Origin: Metridium senile
Taxonomy: Eukaryota; Cnidaria; Anthozoa; Actiniaria; Metridiidae
Assembly: GCA_949775045.1 (NCBI GenBank)
Contig: OX459100.1
Location: 1,883,436 to 1,947,435, forward strand
Length of the DNA stretch: 64,000 nucleotides
Direction: 5' to 3'
Shown one piece after another: positions 1 through 20,392 of this stretch. The translations under genes and the position numbers were made by a program. How positions within the stretch are numbered: the first letter of the stretch is position 1; every line of letters begins with the position of its first letter. The notes under the pieces were generated by a model. That model did not search any database. It worked only from the letters and a program-made list of their open reading frames with translations, and was not told where the DNA came from.

Positions 1-2
1 AC

Positions 3-119
3 AAAAATGCCCCTTGGTTAGATTGGCGTAAACATAAAATCTGTATGTTACCGAATGGTATTCATTGGTTACGACGAATACTACCAAAACCAAAACAAGA
101 TCATATAGGGCTTTTCTGA
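3..119 (+). CDS. C-terminal end of an upstream type-B carboxylesterase ('gene 0'), partial
   Basis: The window opens inside the last exon of a carboxylesterase. Reading from base 3 gives 38 residues and then TGA at 117-119. The end (PKPKQDHIGLF) matches the end of gene A (PKPKQGPIGLF), and an earlier APWL aligns with VPWL of gene A. The sequence after the stop, including an AATAAA-like run, also matches the 3' flank of gene A at 16518 onward. The catalytic domain lies to the left of the window. The gene is oriented like A and B, so it is the first visible member of the cluster. Similarity to A is clear only at the C-terminus, so activity cannot be judged. Confidence 0.8.
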   Translation, partial: KNAPWLDWRKHKICMLPNGIHWLRRILPKPKQDHIGLF

Positions 120-463
120 TAATAAAAAAGAAATTTTATTCCTAAGGGTGAAGGAATTATCGGGAATCAGAATGAATATACAGGCATTTAATTTAGTTGG
201 GTATTCTAAGTGTGACGTTTCTTATCAAATATTATCTGATTCTTGTCACAAGTTGTAAAGACACGTGACATTTGGAGACAACGATAATGCAAATAATACA
301 TTATTATAAAATTAAGCATTATAGACATGCTGTTAATTGTAGTTTATATTAATCGAATATTGAGAAATAAAATGAAGAAATTAGACAGCTTGAAGGAGTT
401 ATTTCAGTCAGTTATTGGTGTATGGTTTTATACCAATGCAGCAGATGAATGTATAATTTAAAT
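120..463 (+). other. 3' flank of gene 0, no gene seen
   Basis: Untranslated and downstream sequence of the gene at 3-119. It aligns over about 300 bases with the 3' flank of gene A (16518-16770), with shared stretches such as TTTAGTTGGGTATTCTAA. No coding potential was seen. Confidence 0.6.
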
Positions 464-607
464 AATAGTCCTATTCACAGTTCCCTGCGCTGAGCCTGCA
501 ATGATAGAGGCACGTGAATAATTGTCTTGCGAGGTGTTTAAAAGGTCTGTATCATTGCAAGCTCAACGTTCGTCTTGCTTCGATGCAAACTGTGGGAGGG
601 GACTATT
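464..607. mobile_element. Decayed short copy of the AATAGTCCCC inverted-repeat element
   Basis: The left end AATAGTCCTATTCACAG and the right end GGGAGGGGACTATT are imperfect inverted repeats. They match the 398-bp element at 45097-45494. Interior blocks such as GCAAGCTCAACGTTCGT are shared with it. This copy is deleted and has no reading frame. Confidence 0.55.
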
Positions 608-614
608 ATGAGAA

Positions 615-1095
615 CTAAAAAAAATAGAAACTTAGCGAGTAAACTAATATAGGCGGAGTCGGTGTTTGATATAAACGATAGGTAATAGAATGGAATTTGT
701 AACAACGTAAAAAATAGAAATAGAAACTAGCGAGTAAACTAGTATAGGCGGCGTAGGTGTTTGATATAAACGATAGGTAATAGAATGAAATTTGTAACAA
801 CGTAAAAAATAGAAATAGAAACTAGCGAGTAAATGAACTAGTATAGGCTGCGTCGGTGTTTGATATAAACGATAGGTAATAGAATGAAATTTGTAACATC
901 GTAAAAAATAGAAATAGAAACTAGCGAGTAAACTAGTATAGGCTGCGTCGGTGTTTGATATAAACGATAGGTAAAAGAATAAAATTTGTAACACCGTAAA
1001 AAATGGAAACTAGCGAGTAACTGAACTAGTATAGGATGCGTCGGTGTTTGATATAAACGATAGGTAATAGAATGAACTTTAATTTGTAACAACGT
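615..1095 (-). repeat. Tandem ~95-bp terminal repeats of a Penelope-like element
   Basis: About five head-to-tail units share the core AACTAGCGAGTAAACTAG followed by GATATAAACGATAGGTAATAG. They directly abut the GIY-YIG fragment at 1101-1313. The same unit recurs at 32732-33020, 25790-25865 and 44625-44815, and in reverse at 28430-28570. Penelope-like elements are known to carry terminal repeats, so these are read as their remains. The short open frames running through them are repeat artefacts. Confidence 0.65.
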
Positions 1096-1100
1096 AAAAA

Positions 1101-1313
1101 AAATGCTGACTTAGCAGAATTAAAATGGCGGGAGACTGGCTTAGTGTTATCGTTCGTGCCTATATTACGAACGTGATCGCGGATACGATCACCAAGACGT
1201 CTACCAGTTTCACCGACATAAAGCTGGTTACATAAAGTACATTGAATACAATAAATAACATTAGGGGTAACACAAGTAAAATGGTCACTAATGCTAATCA
1301 TAACATTAATCAC
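1101..1313 (-). pseudogene. GIY-YIG endonuclease fragment of a Penelope-like retroelement
   Basis: About 70 residues are readable on the minus strand. They contain VIYCIQCTLCNQLYVGETGR, then R...H and the tail KPVSRHFNSA. This is the Cys-spaced GIY-YIG endonuclease typical of Penelope-like elements, which nicks the target for reverse transcription. The reverse transcriptase half is absent, and the 5' side is cut by the nested transposon starting at 1335. A near-identical copy at 33023-33235 lacks that interruption. It is a relic and does not work alone. Confidence 0.8.
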
Positions 1314-1334
1314 ATGACAGCTTTTGGTTTATGT

Positions 1335-2681
1335 CAGTCCGGTACATAACCATTTTTGGTGACATGACTAATTAACAAGATGGCGGCCCTAGGTCTCATT
1401 CGAGCCCCTCTCTATTTCGAGCCTTTTTTGCAAGAAAATGTCCCTTTCCCATAATCCTTTGCCCACTAAAACATTGCTGTGACATAAAGGAAGTCATATG
1501 TATGATAAAAATTGTAAAGCGATCGAGTATTCGAGTGTTCAAACTGCATTTTAAGGCTTTCTCCTTCGTTTATTTGTCAGATTTTGCTAAGAAAATCGCA
1601 ATTTGTAGAAAATTTCCCACAAAGTTTTCAATTTTCCCTAGCTAGAGGCAAAGTTTAGTAGTTTTGACTTCGTGTGACGCTGGTTTTGCGTGGGTGCAAA
1701 CGATATTCGGTGGGTGCAAGGACTTCGAAGTTGCGTTGCTATATATGTTGGCGGTTCGGGATGGCGTGAGGGATATACATACCAGATATGTCAGATAAAG
1801 ATGCGATGAATGCATGCTCCAAAGCTGGGAAGACATGCCGGAGCACTTCAGAACTCAACAAATGACCAGCAAATCCACACGGAAATCATAGGATGGAGAA
1901 TAAAGCTGGGCAGCAAATAGGCCGCGTACAGTACTTTTTGAGTACTGTATTTAAAGAATTAATTACCACTGGATGCGCTCAAGAAATCTATGGGTAAATA
2001 CATTTCTTGTTGAAAATTGAAACATTAATTGTTTGGTTATGTTAAAATACACATATGAAGTCAAATACGAATGCTTATGTCGAGCAAAATAACAAATTCA
2101 ATCATTAAATGGTAAATAACCACTCATTATGCTCCTAATGACAATTTCTTTAACTTTCTAACTTTATTAGGACTATCACTGGCAATCCTGCCATATCGAA
2201 GCGGCCTCATGTGCCCGTTCACCAACGGTGGCAACAATCTCACCAAGAAGGCGGAGGGACGGTAATTCTAAGTGAGTGGAAGTTAGTCTGCTGCGCTCAA
2301 AAATTAACTCACATTGTCCACAAAGGAATTTGAAAATTCGAGGGAGGATATCAAATGACTGTGCGACCAGAAGATGTTCACTGAACGCATCCGGTATACA
2401 ACTTATAAACAAACATTTGATCAAACATTTGAAATAAACTAGTATGGATAATAAAATTAATGTTGTACGTACAAATTGTTTACTGTAGTATTGATTTTAC
2501 TTTCGCATTTATCTTTCTACTCTAAGCTAGCTTTCTATCAAATTATAACATTGATGAGATCATATGAAATAATATCCCCTGGTATGATTGACATTTACCA
2601 TGAAATCCAATTGAACTTCTCTGTGATTGGTCAAGACTAGTGTTTACAAAATATCACCAGAAATGGTTATGTACCGGACTG
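1335..2681. mobile_element. 1.35-kb non-autonomous DNA transposon nested in the Penelope-like fragment
   Basis: The ends are perfect inverted repeats over about 20 bases (CAGTCCGGTACATAACC at the left, its complement at the right). TATGT is duplicated at 1330-1334 and 2682-2686. The paralogous block has an unfilled site, TTTATGTCGCATT, at 33250-33262, so the boundaries are certain. No transposase is readable; the longest frame (2176-2424, minus) is not recognised. CAG termini with a 5-bp duplication resemble some hAT-like groups, but the superfamily is not settled. Confidence 0.85.
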
Positions 2682-2686
2682 TATGT

Positions 2687-2985
2687 CGCATTACTGGAAC
2701 TAACAATAACCGTAAATCTAAAGAAATGCGACTAATTTATTCCTTAAATACACAGCAACCTTTCGGCATGAATTAACGCTTCGCTTTCATTTAATTTTTC
2801 AATTGTTCTGTAACTCCTCCTACATTTTCTATCACCTTTTGATTGGTTCATCACTTTTCCCGCTTCGTATTTAAACTCAGTGTCTGTCTTATTCTAACTC
2901 TTTTACTCCGACGAAGGGCTAAAGCTTGAAACGTCAGTAAAGTTAAATCAACATTTTTTACGGTGTTACAAATTTCATTATATTA
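2687..2985 (+). mobile_element. Remainder of the Penelope-like element after the nested insertion
   Basis: This stretch continues the element interrupted at 1334 and matches 33257-33555 of the uninterrupted copy almost base for base. It ends in the terminal block with TTTTTTACGGTGTTACAAAT. It contains the hammerhead-like motif at 2902-2942 and no coding frame. Confidence 0.6.
2902..2942 (+). ncRNA. Hammerhead-ribozyme-like motif (degenerate)
   Basis: Order seen: TTTACT, CCGACGA, a 4-bp stem (GGGC/GCTT, one wobble pair), GAAAC, GTC, AGTAAA. The first and last blocks are exact complements, forming stem I. ACGT would give a palindromic stem III. The catalytic core differs from CUGANGA only by U4 to C, which should weaken or kill cleavage. 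Hammerhead motifs are known in Penelope-like elements. Confidence 0.5.
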
Positions 2986-3222
2986 TGGGAACTGTGAAGG
3001 GGACTATTATGAAATTGAGCTAAAAAAATAAACATTAAAATTGAAAATCATCCAGTTCAAGATTTCCTAATAGTTGTGATTTTGCAAACTTGTCATAAAT
3101 CAAAAAAGATGAACCGATCTTAAAATGTTTTAAAGTACCTATATTAAAATTAATGAACCAGTATATAAAGACAGTGTACTGACAGATATTCTTAAGCCTG
3201 CAAAGGAAGTCTGTTATATACC

Positions 3223-3364
3223 ACTTATTAACCGAGAGTGAGGTCATTACAGGGAAATCTCAGACCGAGGTATTGTCGTATTGACCGAGCGAAAGCGAGG
3301 GCAATACATCAAGACCGAGGTCTGAGATTTCCCTGTAATGACCGAACGGACGAGGTTAATAAGT
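3223..3364. repeat. Long hairpin H1 with CGAG/GCG-type loop
   Basis: The left arm ACTTATTAACCGAG...AGGGAAATCTCAGACC pairs with the right arm GGTCTGAGATTTCCCT...GGTTAATAAGT. The apex holds GACCGAGCGAAAGCGAGGGC. The second copy is at 33798-33939. No gene is inside. It is one of about ten such hairpins in the window. Confidence 0.75.
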
Positions 3365-4310
3365 TATTTATTATATGGCTATTTTAAAAAGCGAGAGAAA
3401 GTCATATCTTTTTTGATATTTTACGACGCGCGTGCGTTGCTTTCAAATGGCTTCCCAGTATTTACTGAAAAAGAGCGGGTTGTCAGATCAGAAACCGGTT
3501 TTCATTCATGTGATGGCTGCCTCGACAAACTTACAGCAATTTTGATGCCAAAATATTAAAATTACTACAGCTTTCTTGATCATTCCAAATCAAAGATCAT
3601 TTAAAGACAAAGGGTTTTGTTTATATCTCAACATCAAACAAAGTCAAGAAACAAAAAACAAGTTTTACAAAGGATTTTAGCTGACATAACCAAGTGAGCC
3701 ACGATGGATGTTGAAACGAGTTGAAATTCGTCGGTCTTGTGGACGTTTGCATCGAGAAAAAGAGCCTACGGAAGCTTATTTTTCGATAAACAATAATAAG
3801 AACTTTTTAAAGTTAAAATCGAAATCACTGTCAACTTTTAAAGGAATTTATTTGTCTGTGTCATACTTTATGAAGAAGATGAAAGGATGATACAGGAGGA
3901 GCCAACGGGGGTGTTCTTTAAAAAAACTGTTCTTATAAGTAAGTTACTTGGAATTAAATTCTGTACCTTGACTATTCTATACGCTCTCACGTTTTTCACT
4001 ATATAGATCCTGTCATTCTGAAATTACCTGGCTGGGATGTAAGAACAGTTATAATTGTCCCAGCTGGTCGTTGGCTCCTCCTGATGATATGAGGAACGCT
4101 GACAGCACTTTGGATCGAGTAAATCGTCCTTTTCAAGATTTTTGAATCTTTTGTATGCAGAAAAAGAAAGACAATAACACTGCCTGACTTCAAAAACTAT
4201 GTTTACTTTAGTAGAAAAACTTTTCGTGAGTTTTAAAGCTTTTTAAAGGTGACTGAAAAGCAACGACATGTATATCTCAACAAAAGATACCTCAAATCAC
4301 CGCCGTGCTG

Positions 4311-4800
4311 TTTACAAGGAAAGATAAAAAACTAAAAGTACACTTTTCAACTGTTATTGGGGTATGTGAAAGCTTTATGTTTTTTAGAGAATTAAAAAAT
4401 AAGCTTTTGAGTATTCTCACAACCTATGAAATATGTGTATTCTCTCGCGAGTTTTTGCAATATTGATTTGATTTTATCAACTTTTGCTTGTCAAAATGTT
4501 TGCAAAAACAGCCAATGCTTGTCACTTAGCCTTGAATAAAAGTTCTTATTATTGTTTACAAGGAAAGATAAAAACTAAAAGTACACTTTTCAACTTTTAT
4601 TGAGGTATGTGAAAGCTTTATGTTCTTTAGAGAATTAGAAAATAAGCTTTTCAGTATTCTCATAACCTATGAAATATGTGTATTCTAGATCTCTCGTGAG
4701 TTTTTGCAATATTGATTTGATTTTATCAATTTTTGCTTGTCAAAATGTTTGCAAAAACAACCAATACTTGTCTCTTAGCCTTGAATTAAAGTTCTTATTA
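4311..4800. repeat. Tandem duplication of a ~242-bp unit
   Basis: Two units start at about 4311 and 4553 with GTTTACAAGGAAAGATAAAA and end in AGTTCTTATTATT. In the second block copy (35935-36360) the first unit has lost about 75 bases. Noncoding. Confidence 0.75.
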
Positions 4801-4895
4801 TTGTTTATCGAAAAATAAGTAGGTTTTTGTTGTTGTTTTCACCTCGCGTACAAACAAACTCAAAGCCACCGTCCAGCCGAGAAAACTGAATAATT

Positions 4896-4933
4896 AATGA
4901 CCGGTCATTACAAGAAAATAATGACCGGTCATT
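4896..4933. repeat. Doubled 14-bp palindrome AATGACCGGTCATT
   Basis: The perfect palindrome AATGACCGGTCATT occurs at 4896-4909 and 4920-4933, ten bases apart. The arrangement is conserved in the other copy near 36450-36490. It may be a protein-binding site or a leftover of hairpin arms; nothing decides. Confidence 0.6.
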
Positions 4934-5092
4934 ATGTGTCAGCAACCAATCAGAGCGCGCGGAATTTTGATGCCATATAATAAATGAACATAATGTCATG
5001 CCACTGTGGTCATATAACCCACAAACACGTACAACCAAAATATGGTATGAATAATTAGATAATAAAAGAAAATTATACCGTCACCATTTGAG

Positions 5093-5316
5093 GAGGGTCC
5101 TGAAGGGGGGGTCCGAATCTCATTTCCCAGTTTATATTTAGACCAAATCCCAGTCAAAAATCACATAATCCATGTTGGTCAAGTTTATCAATCTCATTCC
5201 CATTTTCTATTGTTCTTTTATTGTAAATCCCAGTCCCAGTGCATCCAATCCTATCATTTTTTCCCTGTCAAACATACGGCCAATTCCTGCTCCCATTTTA
5301 CCCCTTCAGGACCCTC
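5093..5316. mobile_element. 224-bp MITE with GAGGGTCCTGAAGGGG ends
   Basis: The inverted ends GAGGGTCCTGAAGGGG and CCCCTTCAGGACCCTC are flanked by TTTGAG on both sides (5087-5092, 5317-5322), a 6-bp target duplication. The interior is full of CCCAGT/CCCATT words, and one strand is nearly G-free. The orthologous copy is at 36671-36894; a longer relative is at 27434-27814. Confidence 0.85.
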
Positions 5317-6959
5317 TTTGAGTGTGGACTGGATGTTTGATACGGCGACAACGACTTTTGAAATACAAATATATTTGGATGTCCGACCTAAGACATTGGC
5401 CGGTGAGAACTGGACATGTCTGATATATATCAGTGCAAAAACATCACATAACAGCATATCTTGCGTCATATGAAGTAATAGTTCATCAGGTAAGATTGAT
5501 TTTAGATAGATAATAGACAAATACCCCTTTCCCGACCTTTCGAACTTTGATGGAAGCTACACCGATTACTATTTTCGAGACGGAACTCAACGGTGTAGAA
5601 CTATAATTTATTTAATGCCTTTTCTAAGAATTATCACCCTACAAAATTACACACATGACACTGATTAAATGTATACCAATTCTTGAAGAACTTTGACTTA
5701 TCCCGGGCTTGTTGTACAAAGTCTTTACATCGTTTAAAATTGGATAAATTTTTATTAACAAGATAAAATAGATAATGGAGCCCATAAATATCTATCAATA
5801 CGTTAAAACCCATAAACATTATAATCACAGAACATAACTCTTATTTGGAAGAACAAGATATTTTCTGGGTAAACCACTTAGCCATAAGATAAAACCCGTT
5901 CTAATAAAAAAGCTTCTTCGCTGATAAAAAATGTTGACGGCACCAGAATTTATATTAAACACATATATTTAATTACCATCTTATCCAATCTGGGATCTTT
6001 TGTGCTTGACGCTCACCACCACTACTTCAATATTTACAACATATAATTTCATACATGAGGGAAACTAGAGACCCGTAAAACCCTTGTGGTAAGGGAAAGA
6101 GTAAAGAGGCTCACTGAACAACGTATATGGTACTGAAAATAATCAAATGTAATAATTATAAGCCAAAAGCTTGAACTTCAAAACTTAACTTGTATACTAG
6201 AATCCCATTGCAGAATTAATTAAACATGGAGTTGTCAGTATTTTACCCTCACCTCGCATACTAAAACACTCATCGGTCTTGTATGAAATTACACAAACGT
6301 TTTCCTGCATAATCTAGTCGACTCTTCTCAATACTATTATTTAAAATCAAATTAAATTACAATAAACTAGACGCCATCTGGGCGAGATCACTCGAGCTTC
6401 AAATGAGACATGATATCATTGTTGCTAAGAACGTCTGGGACCTGACCCTCCAATTTGAGGACCACGACGACGACGACGACGACGACGAATAAATAGAACC
6501 GTTTGCGTTTTTAGAATCGGGCTTTTTCGTACACGGGTAAAAAGTATAAAAACCTGAGCAGAGAATATCATTTCCCATTTTAAGAAAGTACTGAAATGAC
6601 ATCGGAAAAATTTAACATGAACTTAACTACTTTAGAAATAGTGCTGCTTGAGGCTAACCTGCAATTTACCAGTCAGTACCATTGCATTAAAAAAAAAATT
6701 CTCTATGCGATCAACAACATCACAGAAATGATTTAACAAATGCCAAATATTTATATTAAGCCTGAATATCGACATTCTACCTTCCTCGAAAAACGAACAA
6801 CAGTTTAAGAGGTTTCCAATTGTACAGGAACTTTTCCAGAACGTCCAAAGACCTATATTTTGTACAATTATCTTATTTTTGGGAAACATCATCGCGGTAA
6901 CGTCATGCAGATGACCCAATTTGTTTAGCAGTTACAACATACAATCATGACATAATCAC
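5317..6959. other. Upstream block of gene A, duplicated upstream of gene B
   Basis: This noncoding stretch aligns with about 36895-38550. A GAC/CGA run lies at 6461-6487. A 64-codon minus-strand frame near 5634-5828 is present in both copies, but its substitutions are mostly non-conservative and no family is recognisable, so it is not called a gene. Confidence 0.5.
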
Positions 6960-7065
6960 AGAAATATTTCCATTAGAAAGCTACCAAGACCGACCTTCAC
7001 AATCCATTATCATTTACTTGGAACGTTTAGTCGACGAAGATACTACCAGACCTCTACTTTTAACA
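6960..7065 (+). promoter_or_regulatory. Putative 5' leader exon of gene A ending at a conserved splice donor
   Basis: The block from ACCGACCTTCACAATCC to CTCTACTTTTAACA is conserved upstream of gene B (38550-38660). In both it ends at a strong donor, GTAAGTT (7066 here). A strong acceptor (CCGTTTTTCAG) lies at 7494, ten bases before the gene A start codon. The inference is an untranslated first exon with a 429-bp intron. The transcription start is not visible. Confidence 0.5.
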
Positions 7066-7503
7066 GTAAGTTATATTGCAAGTCGGTTTGTTTTTTAAAC
7101 TATACTCTCACTCCATGCCGTTATTATCTCCTTCCAATCAACAATGGAGTCTGATTACCCATATATCTACAAACAATTGTTTTTACTTGTCTTTTTAAAT
7201 AACCTTTTACTTTGAAAAAATGTTTAGTACGTTGTCGTTTCCGCTACAGGATTTAAATGGGGTTGTTCAGTGACTAGTTAAAAGACTTACTCCAAAAGCC
7301 TATTCCATTGTCAGTAGTTAGTACATTTAACTCTATTTCTGTAGGTGGTCAGTTATTGTTACTTTAAAAAATCCGATCTCAGGATAGTTTACCGTTTACA
7401 GTCTTCTATTTTTTAACCTCCAGCCCCTACGTCTAAAAAAAGACTTAAAAATAAATACCTTATTGTTTTTTCTCTTCCTTTTTCCGTTTTTCAGGAGGTC
7501 GCC

Positions 7504-16517
<9,014 letters not shown>

Positions 16518-17275
16518 TAATAAAAAAGAAACTTTATTCCTAAGGGTTAAATAATTATCGGGAATCCCATTGATGAATATACAGCCATTCAATTTAGTTG
16601 GGTATTCTAATTGTGACGATTCGTATCAAATATTAGCTGATTCTGGTTACAAGTTGTAAAGCCACGTGACATTTGGAGACAACGATAATGAAAATAATAC
16701 ATTATTATAAAATTAAATATTATAGACATAAGTAGTTAACTGTAGTTTTTATTAATCGAATATTAAGAAATAAAATGAAGGTATATGACAGCAACGTTTG
16801 TCTCTCTTCGATGCAAAGTCGGGCTACCTTTCAAGATGGAGCAGGGAACTGTGAAGGGGACTATTATGAAATTGAGCTATACTTCTTTTTTTTAAAAAAA
16901 ACATTACAATTGAAAATTTATCCAGTTCAAGAATTTCTAATAGTTTGGAATTTGCAAACTTGTCATAAATCATCAAATTTTTAAACATTCTTAACAAGAT
17001 GAACCGATCTTAAAATGTTCTAAAGTACCTAAGAAGAGCTTTGAGCCATGCATCTTGAAATTAATGAATCAGTATATAAAGATAGTGTACAACTGTTTTA
17101 AAAATCGTTGTCGTAATCGAAACTATAGTTCTTACTCTTCAGCCTGCAAAGGACGTCTGTTATATGAACATAATGTCATGCCATTGCAACAACTCATTTG
17201 GTCATATAATCCACAAACACGTACAACCAAAATATGCACACAAAAAAACCCGAATATCAGTGTGGATCGAAAAGC
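16518..17275 (+). other. 3' flank of gene A, with an unoccupied insertion site
   Basis: AATAAA overlaps the region just after the stop codon (16519-16524) and a second AAATAAAA lies near 16770. The flank matches that of gene 0. At 17147-17176 it reads straight through where the other copies carry the 1.77-kb element. A single end of the AATAGTCCCC element family lies at about 16800-16866. Confidence 0.6.
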
Positions 17276-17283
17276 GTCAGGAA

Positions 17284-17542
17284 CCCGGGGGGGGGGGGGG
17301 GGGGGTTGTTGTGTTCTCCCTTAGAAAATGGATAGGGGTGCTCGACGGACCTTTTAGGGTCTTGAACTGGGACCGTACTTTTTAGGGTCAGTTTTCGAAC
17401 TTATGATTATACATATTGAAATTTTTTTTGATGTGGACACGTACCTTTAAGGGTCTGAAATCAGTATCTGAGTTAATTTATGCGTACCTTTTAGGGTCAA
17501 TTTCAAAACCGTCCGTCGTGCACCCCTATCCATTTTTCCGGG
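17284..17542. mobile_element. 259-bp MITE containing a 20-base G run
   Basis: GTCAGGAA is duplicated at 17276-17283 and 17543-17550 (8 bp). The terminal CCCGG/CCGGG and internal ATGGATAGGGGTGC/GCACCCCTATCCAT are inverted. The word TTTTAGGGTC recurs inside. The poly-G run (about 17287-17306) lies just inside the left end. Confidence 0.7.
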
Positions 17543-18879
17543 GTCAGGAAGCGTGCTCATCACTCACAGCGACCATTTTGTGAACAACAAAACGACCCCA
17601 GGGGGGCCCCCTAAGTGACCTGAATCGAACGTTCGTAACACTCCCCTCTAGTGCGGAGAAGAGTTACACTATCGAATTCAAACGTTCTTAACTATAAAAC
17701 ATAATGTTTTTAAGCTAGTGTTCAACTCTTAAAGTAAGTTGAGTTCTTGTTGGGTGGCAATCAAGCATAACTTGTGGATTGGGCGGTCGTACTCCCCAGT
17801 GTCGGTCTGAATCTTTACTTTTCTGACCACAGGCAGCCCAACTATCCTATATCTGAAGATTTTTTTTAATGACAATAAAGTTATTTTTTACCGCGCGCCG
17901 AGCGATATTTTGTTAATCATTGAGCGCGGGTGGGGTTCCATTGGTGTATTTGTTTGAATGCACGCGGATGGGATTCCTGTGGCTTTTTGTCGTGCGGTGT
18001 CAAAGAGGGTAGTATTTTGACAAGGTGTGAAACTCGGTCACGTGACAAATTTAGTTTTGCGCGTAGTAAATCAGCCATTGGAGAAAATTTTAATTTTTCT
18101 TCGAATATATAAATTTTACGTTGCTGTTCAACTACAATCAAAAGTATCCGACCTCAGCAAATGGGTTGAAATTTGTTTTTTAAAAAGGGCAGCATGGAGT
18201 CGAGGTGCGCCCCAGGTTGTTAGGACGGATTTCGGAAATTTTACTATCGTGGAGCAATCGTGGAGCGATCGTGAAAATATCGATCGAGACCTTATTTTTC
18301 ACGCTCATTCACAGATAAAGCCGAAAAAAAGTGTTGATTACTGTCTTGCATTTAACTTTTGGATTAGTAAAATGACTTAAAAACTCAAAGAAAAAAAACC
18401 AAGAGAATGCATTTAATTGAGAAAATAATGGGATGGTGAATCGAGAGTCAAAAAGATCGTGATTTGCACTGCAGTGACTGCTACAGTGAGTTGAGTTTTC
18501 ATTCAAAACACCTGATTCAAGTGAGCTGGCACTTGCTTTTGAAGTCAACGATGCTCTTCACTATAACAAAAAAATGAGGGAAAGCTTTTCTAGTAGCCTG
18601 GTTTGTACAGGTAATTATTATATGACCGTGTATCTTGGAGTCTGGACACTAGCAAATGGAGCAATCTGATTGGTTAGATTCGATTTTGGACCGGTTAATA
18701 TTATCCTAGGAAGACCGCGGTCCGAAAGTGATATTAATTTTTGAAAAATTTGAAAAATCTTCTTAGGTAATTGTTAATTATGGTAATTTATCGAACAAAA
18801 ATAGTAGGAGAAACGTTTGTTCGATCCAGAATGCGATGAATAGACAAAAACCGAGAGAAAATTATAGGGTAAGCTAGTG

Positions 18880-19912
18880 GCGAGCATTGGTTGTTTTTGC
18901 AAACATTTTGACAAGCAAAAGTTGAGAAAATCAAATTAATATTGCAGAAACTCATGAGAGAATACATAAATAAAAGGTTTTTTTTAATTCTCTAAAGAAC
19001 ATAAAGCTCGTTCACATACCTCAATAATAGTTGAAAAGTGTACTTTTAGTTTTTATCTTTCCTTGTAAACAACACGGCGGTGAGTTGAGCTATCTTTAGT
19101 TGAGATACGTCGTTGCTTTTCAGTCACTTTCAAAAACTGTAAAATTCACGATAATTAAGTTGTCTACAAAGTTAACAACCTTTTTGAAGTCAGTAAGTGT
19201 TATTGTCTTTCTTTTTCTGCATACAAAAGGTTCAAAGGTTCGTTCATAGCCGTTTAGCTCGATTCAAAGTCCTGTCAGCGATCCTCGTCCTTTCATCTTC
19301 TTCATAAACTACGACACAGACAAATTAATTCCTTCAACAGTTGACAGTGATTTCGATTAAAGTTCTTATCATTATTTATGGAAAAATAAGCTTTCGTAGG
19401 CTTTTTTTCTCGATGCAAACATCCACAAGACCGACGAATTTCAACTCGTTTCAACATCCATCGTGTCACTTGTTCTTGTCAGCTAAAATCCTTTGTAAAC
19501 TTGTTTTTTTGTTTCCTGACTTTCTTTGAAGTTGAGATATAAACAAAACCCTTTGTCTTTAAATGATCTTTGACTTGGAATGGTGAAGAAAGCTGCAGTA
19601 ATTTTAATATGTTGGCCTTAAAAGTTCTGTAACGCTGAATGAAAACCGGTTTTTGACAACCCGCACTTTTTCATTAAAACTACTGGGAAGCCATTTGAAA
19701 GCAACGCGCGTCGTAAAAATATCAAAGGAAATATTACTTTTTTTATCGAAAATAGTTGTGGTCATATAATAAACATCTTATTAACCGAGCTTGGTCGGTC
19801 TGTACAGGAGAATCTTGACCTTGGTCGGGTACAGACCTCACTGCGTTCGGTCTGTACTTTCCGACCTCGGTCAAGATTCTCGTGTACAGACCTCCCGCTC
19901 GGTTAATAAGAT
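18880..19912 (-). repeat. Inverted, diverged copy of the 3216-4983 repeat, with hairpin H3
   Basis: Read in reverse, this matches the hairpin-bearing repeat upstream of genes A and B, including AAAGTGTACTTTTAGTTTTTA and CTTCATCTTCTT-type stretches. Hairpin H3 (19775-19912) has arms ATCTTATTAACCGAGC / GCTCGGTTAATAAGAT and an apex with CCTCACTGCGTTCGGTC. No gene. Confidence 0.6.
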
Positions 19913-20166
19913 CTTATTATTGGAATTGAATAATATTATCTTGTTCAAACCAACGAAAACCCAAACTAAACAGTGAATTTGTGATGGCCGCTTTGCGAAG
20001 TTTTCCACTTGATTGGATCAAAAAACTTCAACTTTATTTCGTGAAAACTTTAGTTAGTTTAGCGGTTCAAACAATTATACATTTGTTATGAAGATTATAG
20101 CTGTATCTTATAAATTATTTTTGAAAAACTTTAAAAGCTAAAACATCTTTACAGATTTTATAATTA

Positions 20167-20392
20167 CAGTGCGACTACTCGATCCAAGGCCACCCCAACT
20201 AATTTTTCACAAATTATTCAATCCCTATAAAAAATAATTCTGGTGTTTTTTGTTGACACTTTATATTGTATATCGACAGTAAATTTTTCTGAATCATAAA
20301 TTTCCTGTAATTCTATTGTTTCGATACTTGGACGTGATTGGATAATTTGTGAAAAATTTGTCTGGGTGGCCTTGGTTCGTGTGGACGCACTG
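20167..20392. mobile_element. 226-bp Tc1/mariner-type MITE
   Basis: The ends CAGTGCG...CCAAGGCCACCC and GGGTGGCCTTGG...CGCACTG form about 60-bp inverted repeats that also share AATTTTTCACAAATTAT. It is flanked by TA on both sides. TA duplication and CAGTG ends fit Tc1/mariner. Confidence 0.8.

Larger units (their letters stand above)
3216..4983. mobile_element. 1.77-kb dispersed repeat inserted in the 3' flank block
   Basis: Gene A's flank reads continuously from CTGCAAAGGACGTCTGTTATAT to GAACATAATGTC at 17147-17176. Here the same two segments are separated by about 1.77 kb. A second copy lies at about 33791-36539 (itself interrupted), and an inverted, diverged one at 18880-19912. It starts with the hairpin at 3223-3364 and carries a tandem duplication. 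No protein is recognisable, and exact ends and target duplication are unclear. Confidence 0.55.

Noticed and set aside
615..1095. CRISPR array
   Set aside because: The ~95-bp units are contiguous, without unique spacers, and belong to a eukaryotic retroelement.
5634..5828. 64-codon minus-strand frame conserved at 37208-37402
   Set aside because: Conserved only because the whole block is duplicated; the changes are mostly radical and no family or promoter is seen.
17597..17690. Possible tRNA in reverse orientation (GAATCGAACGTTCG region)
   Set aside because: Only a weak T-arm-like box; no acceptor stem pairing could be made.
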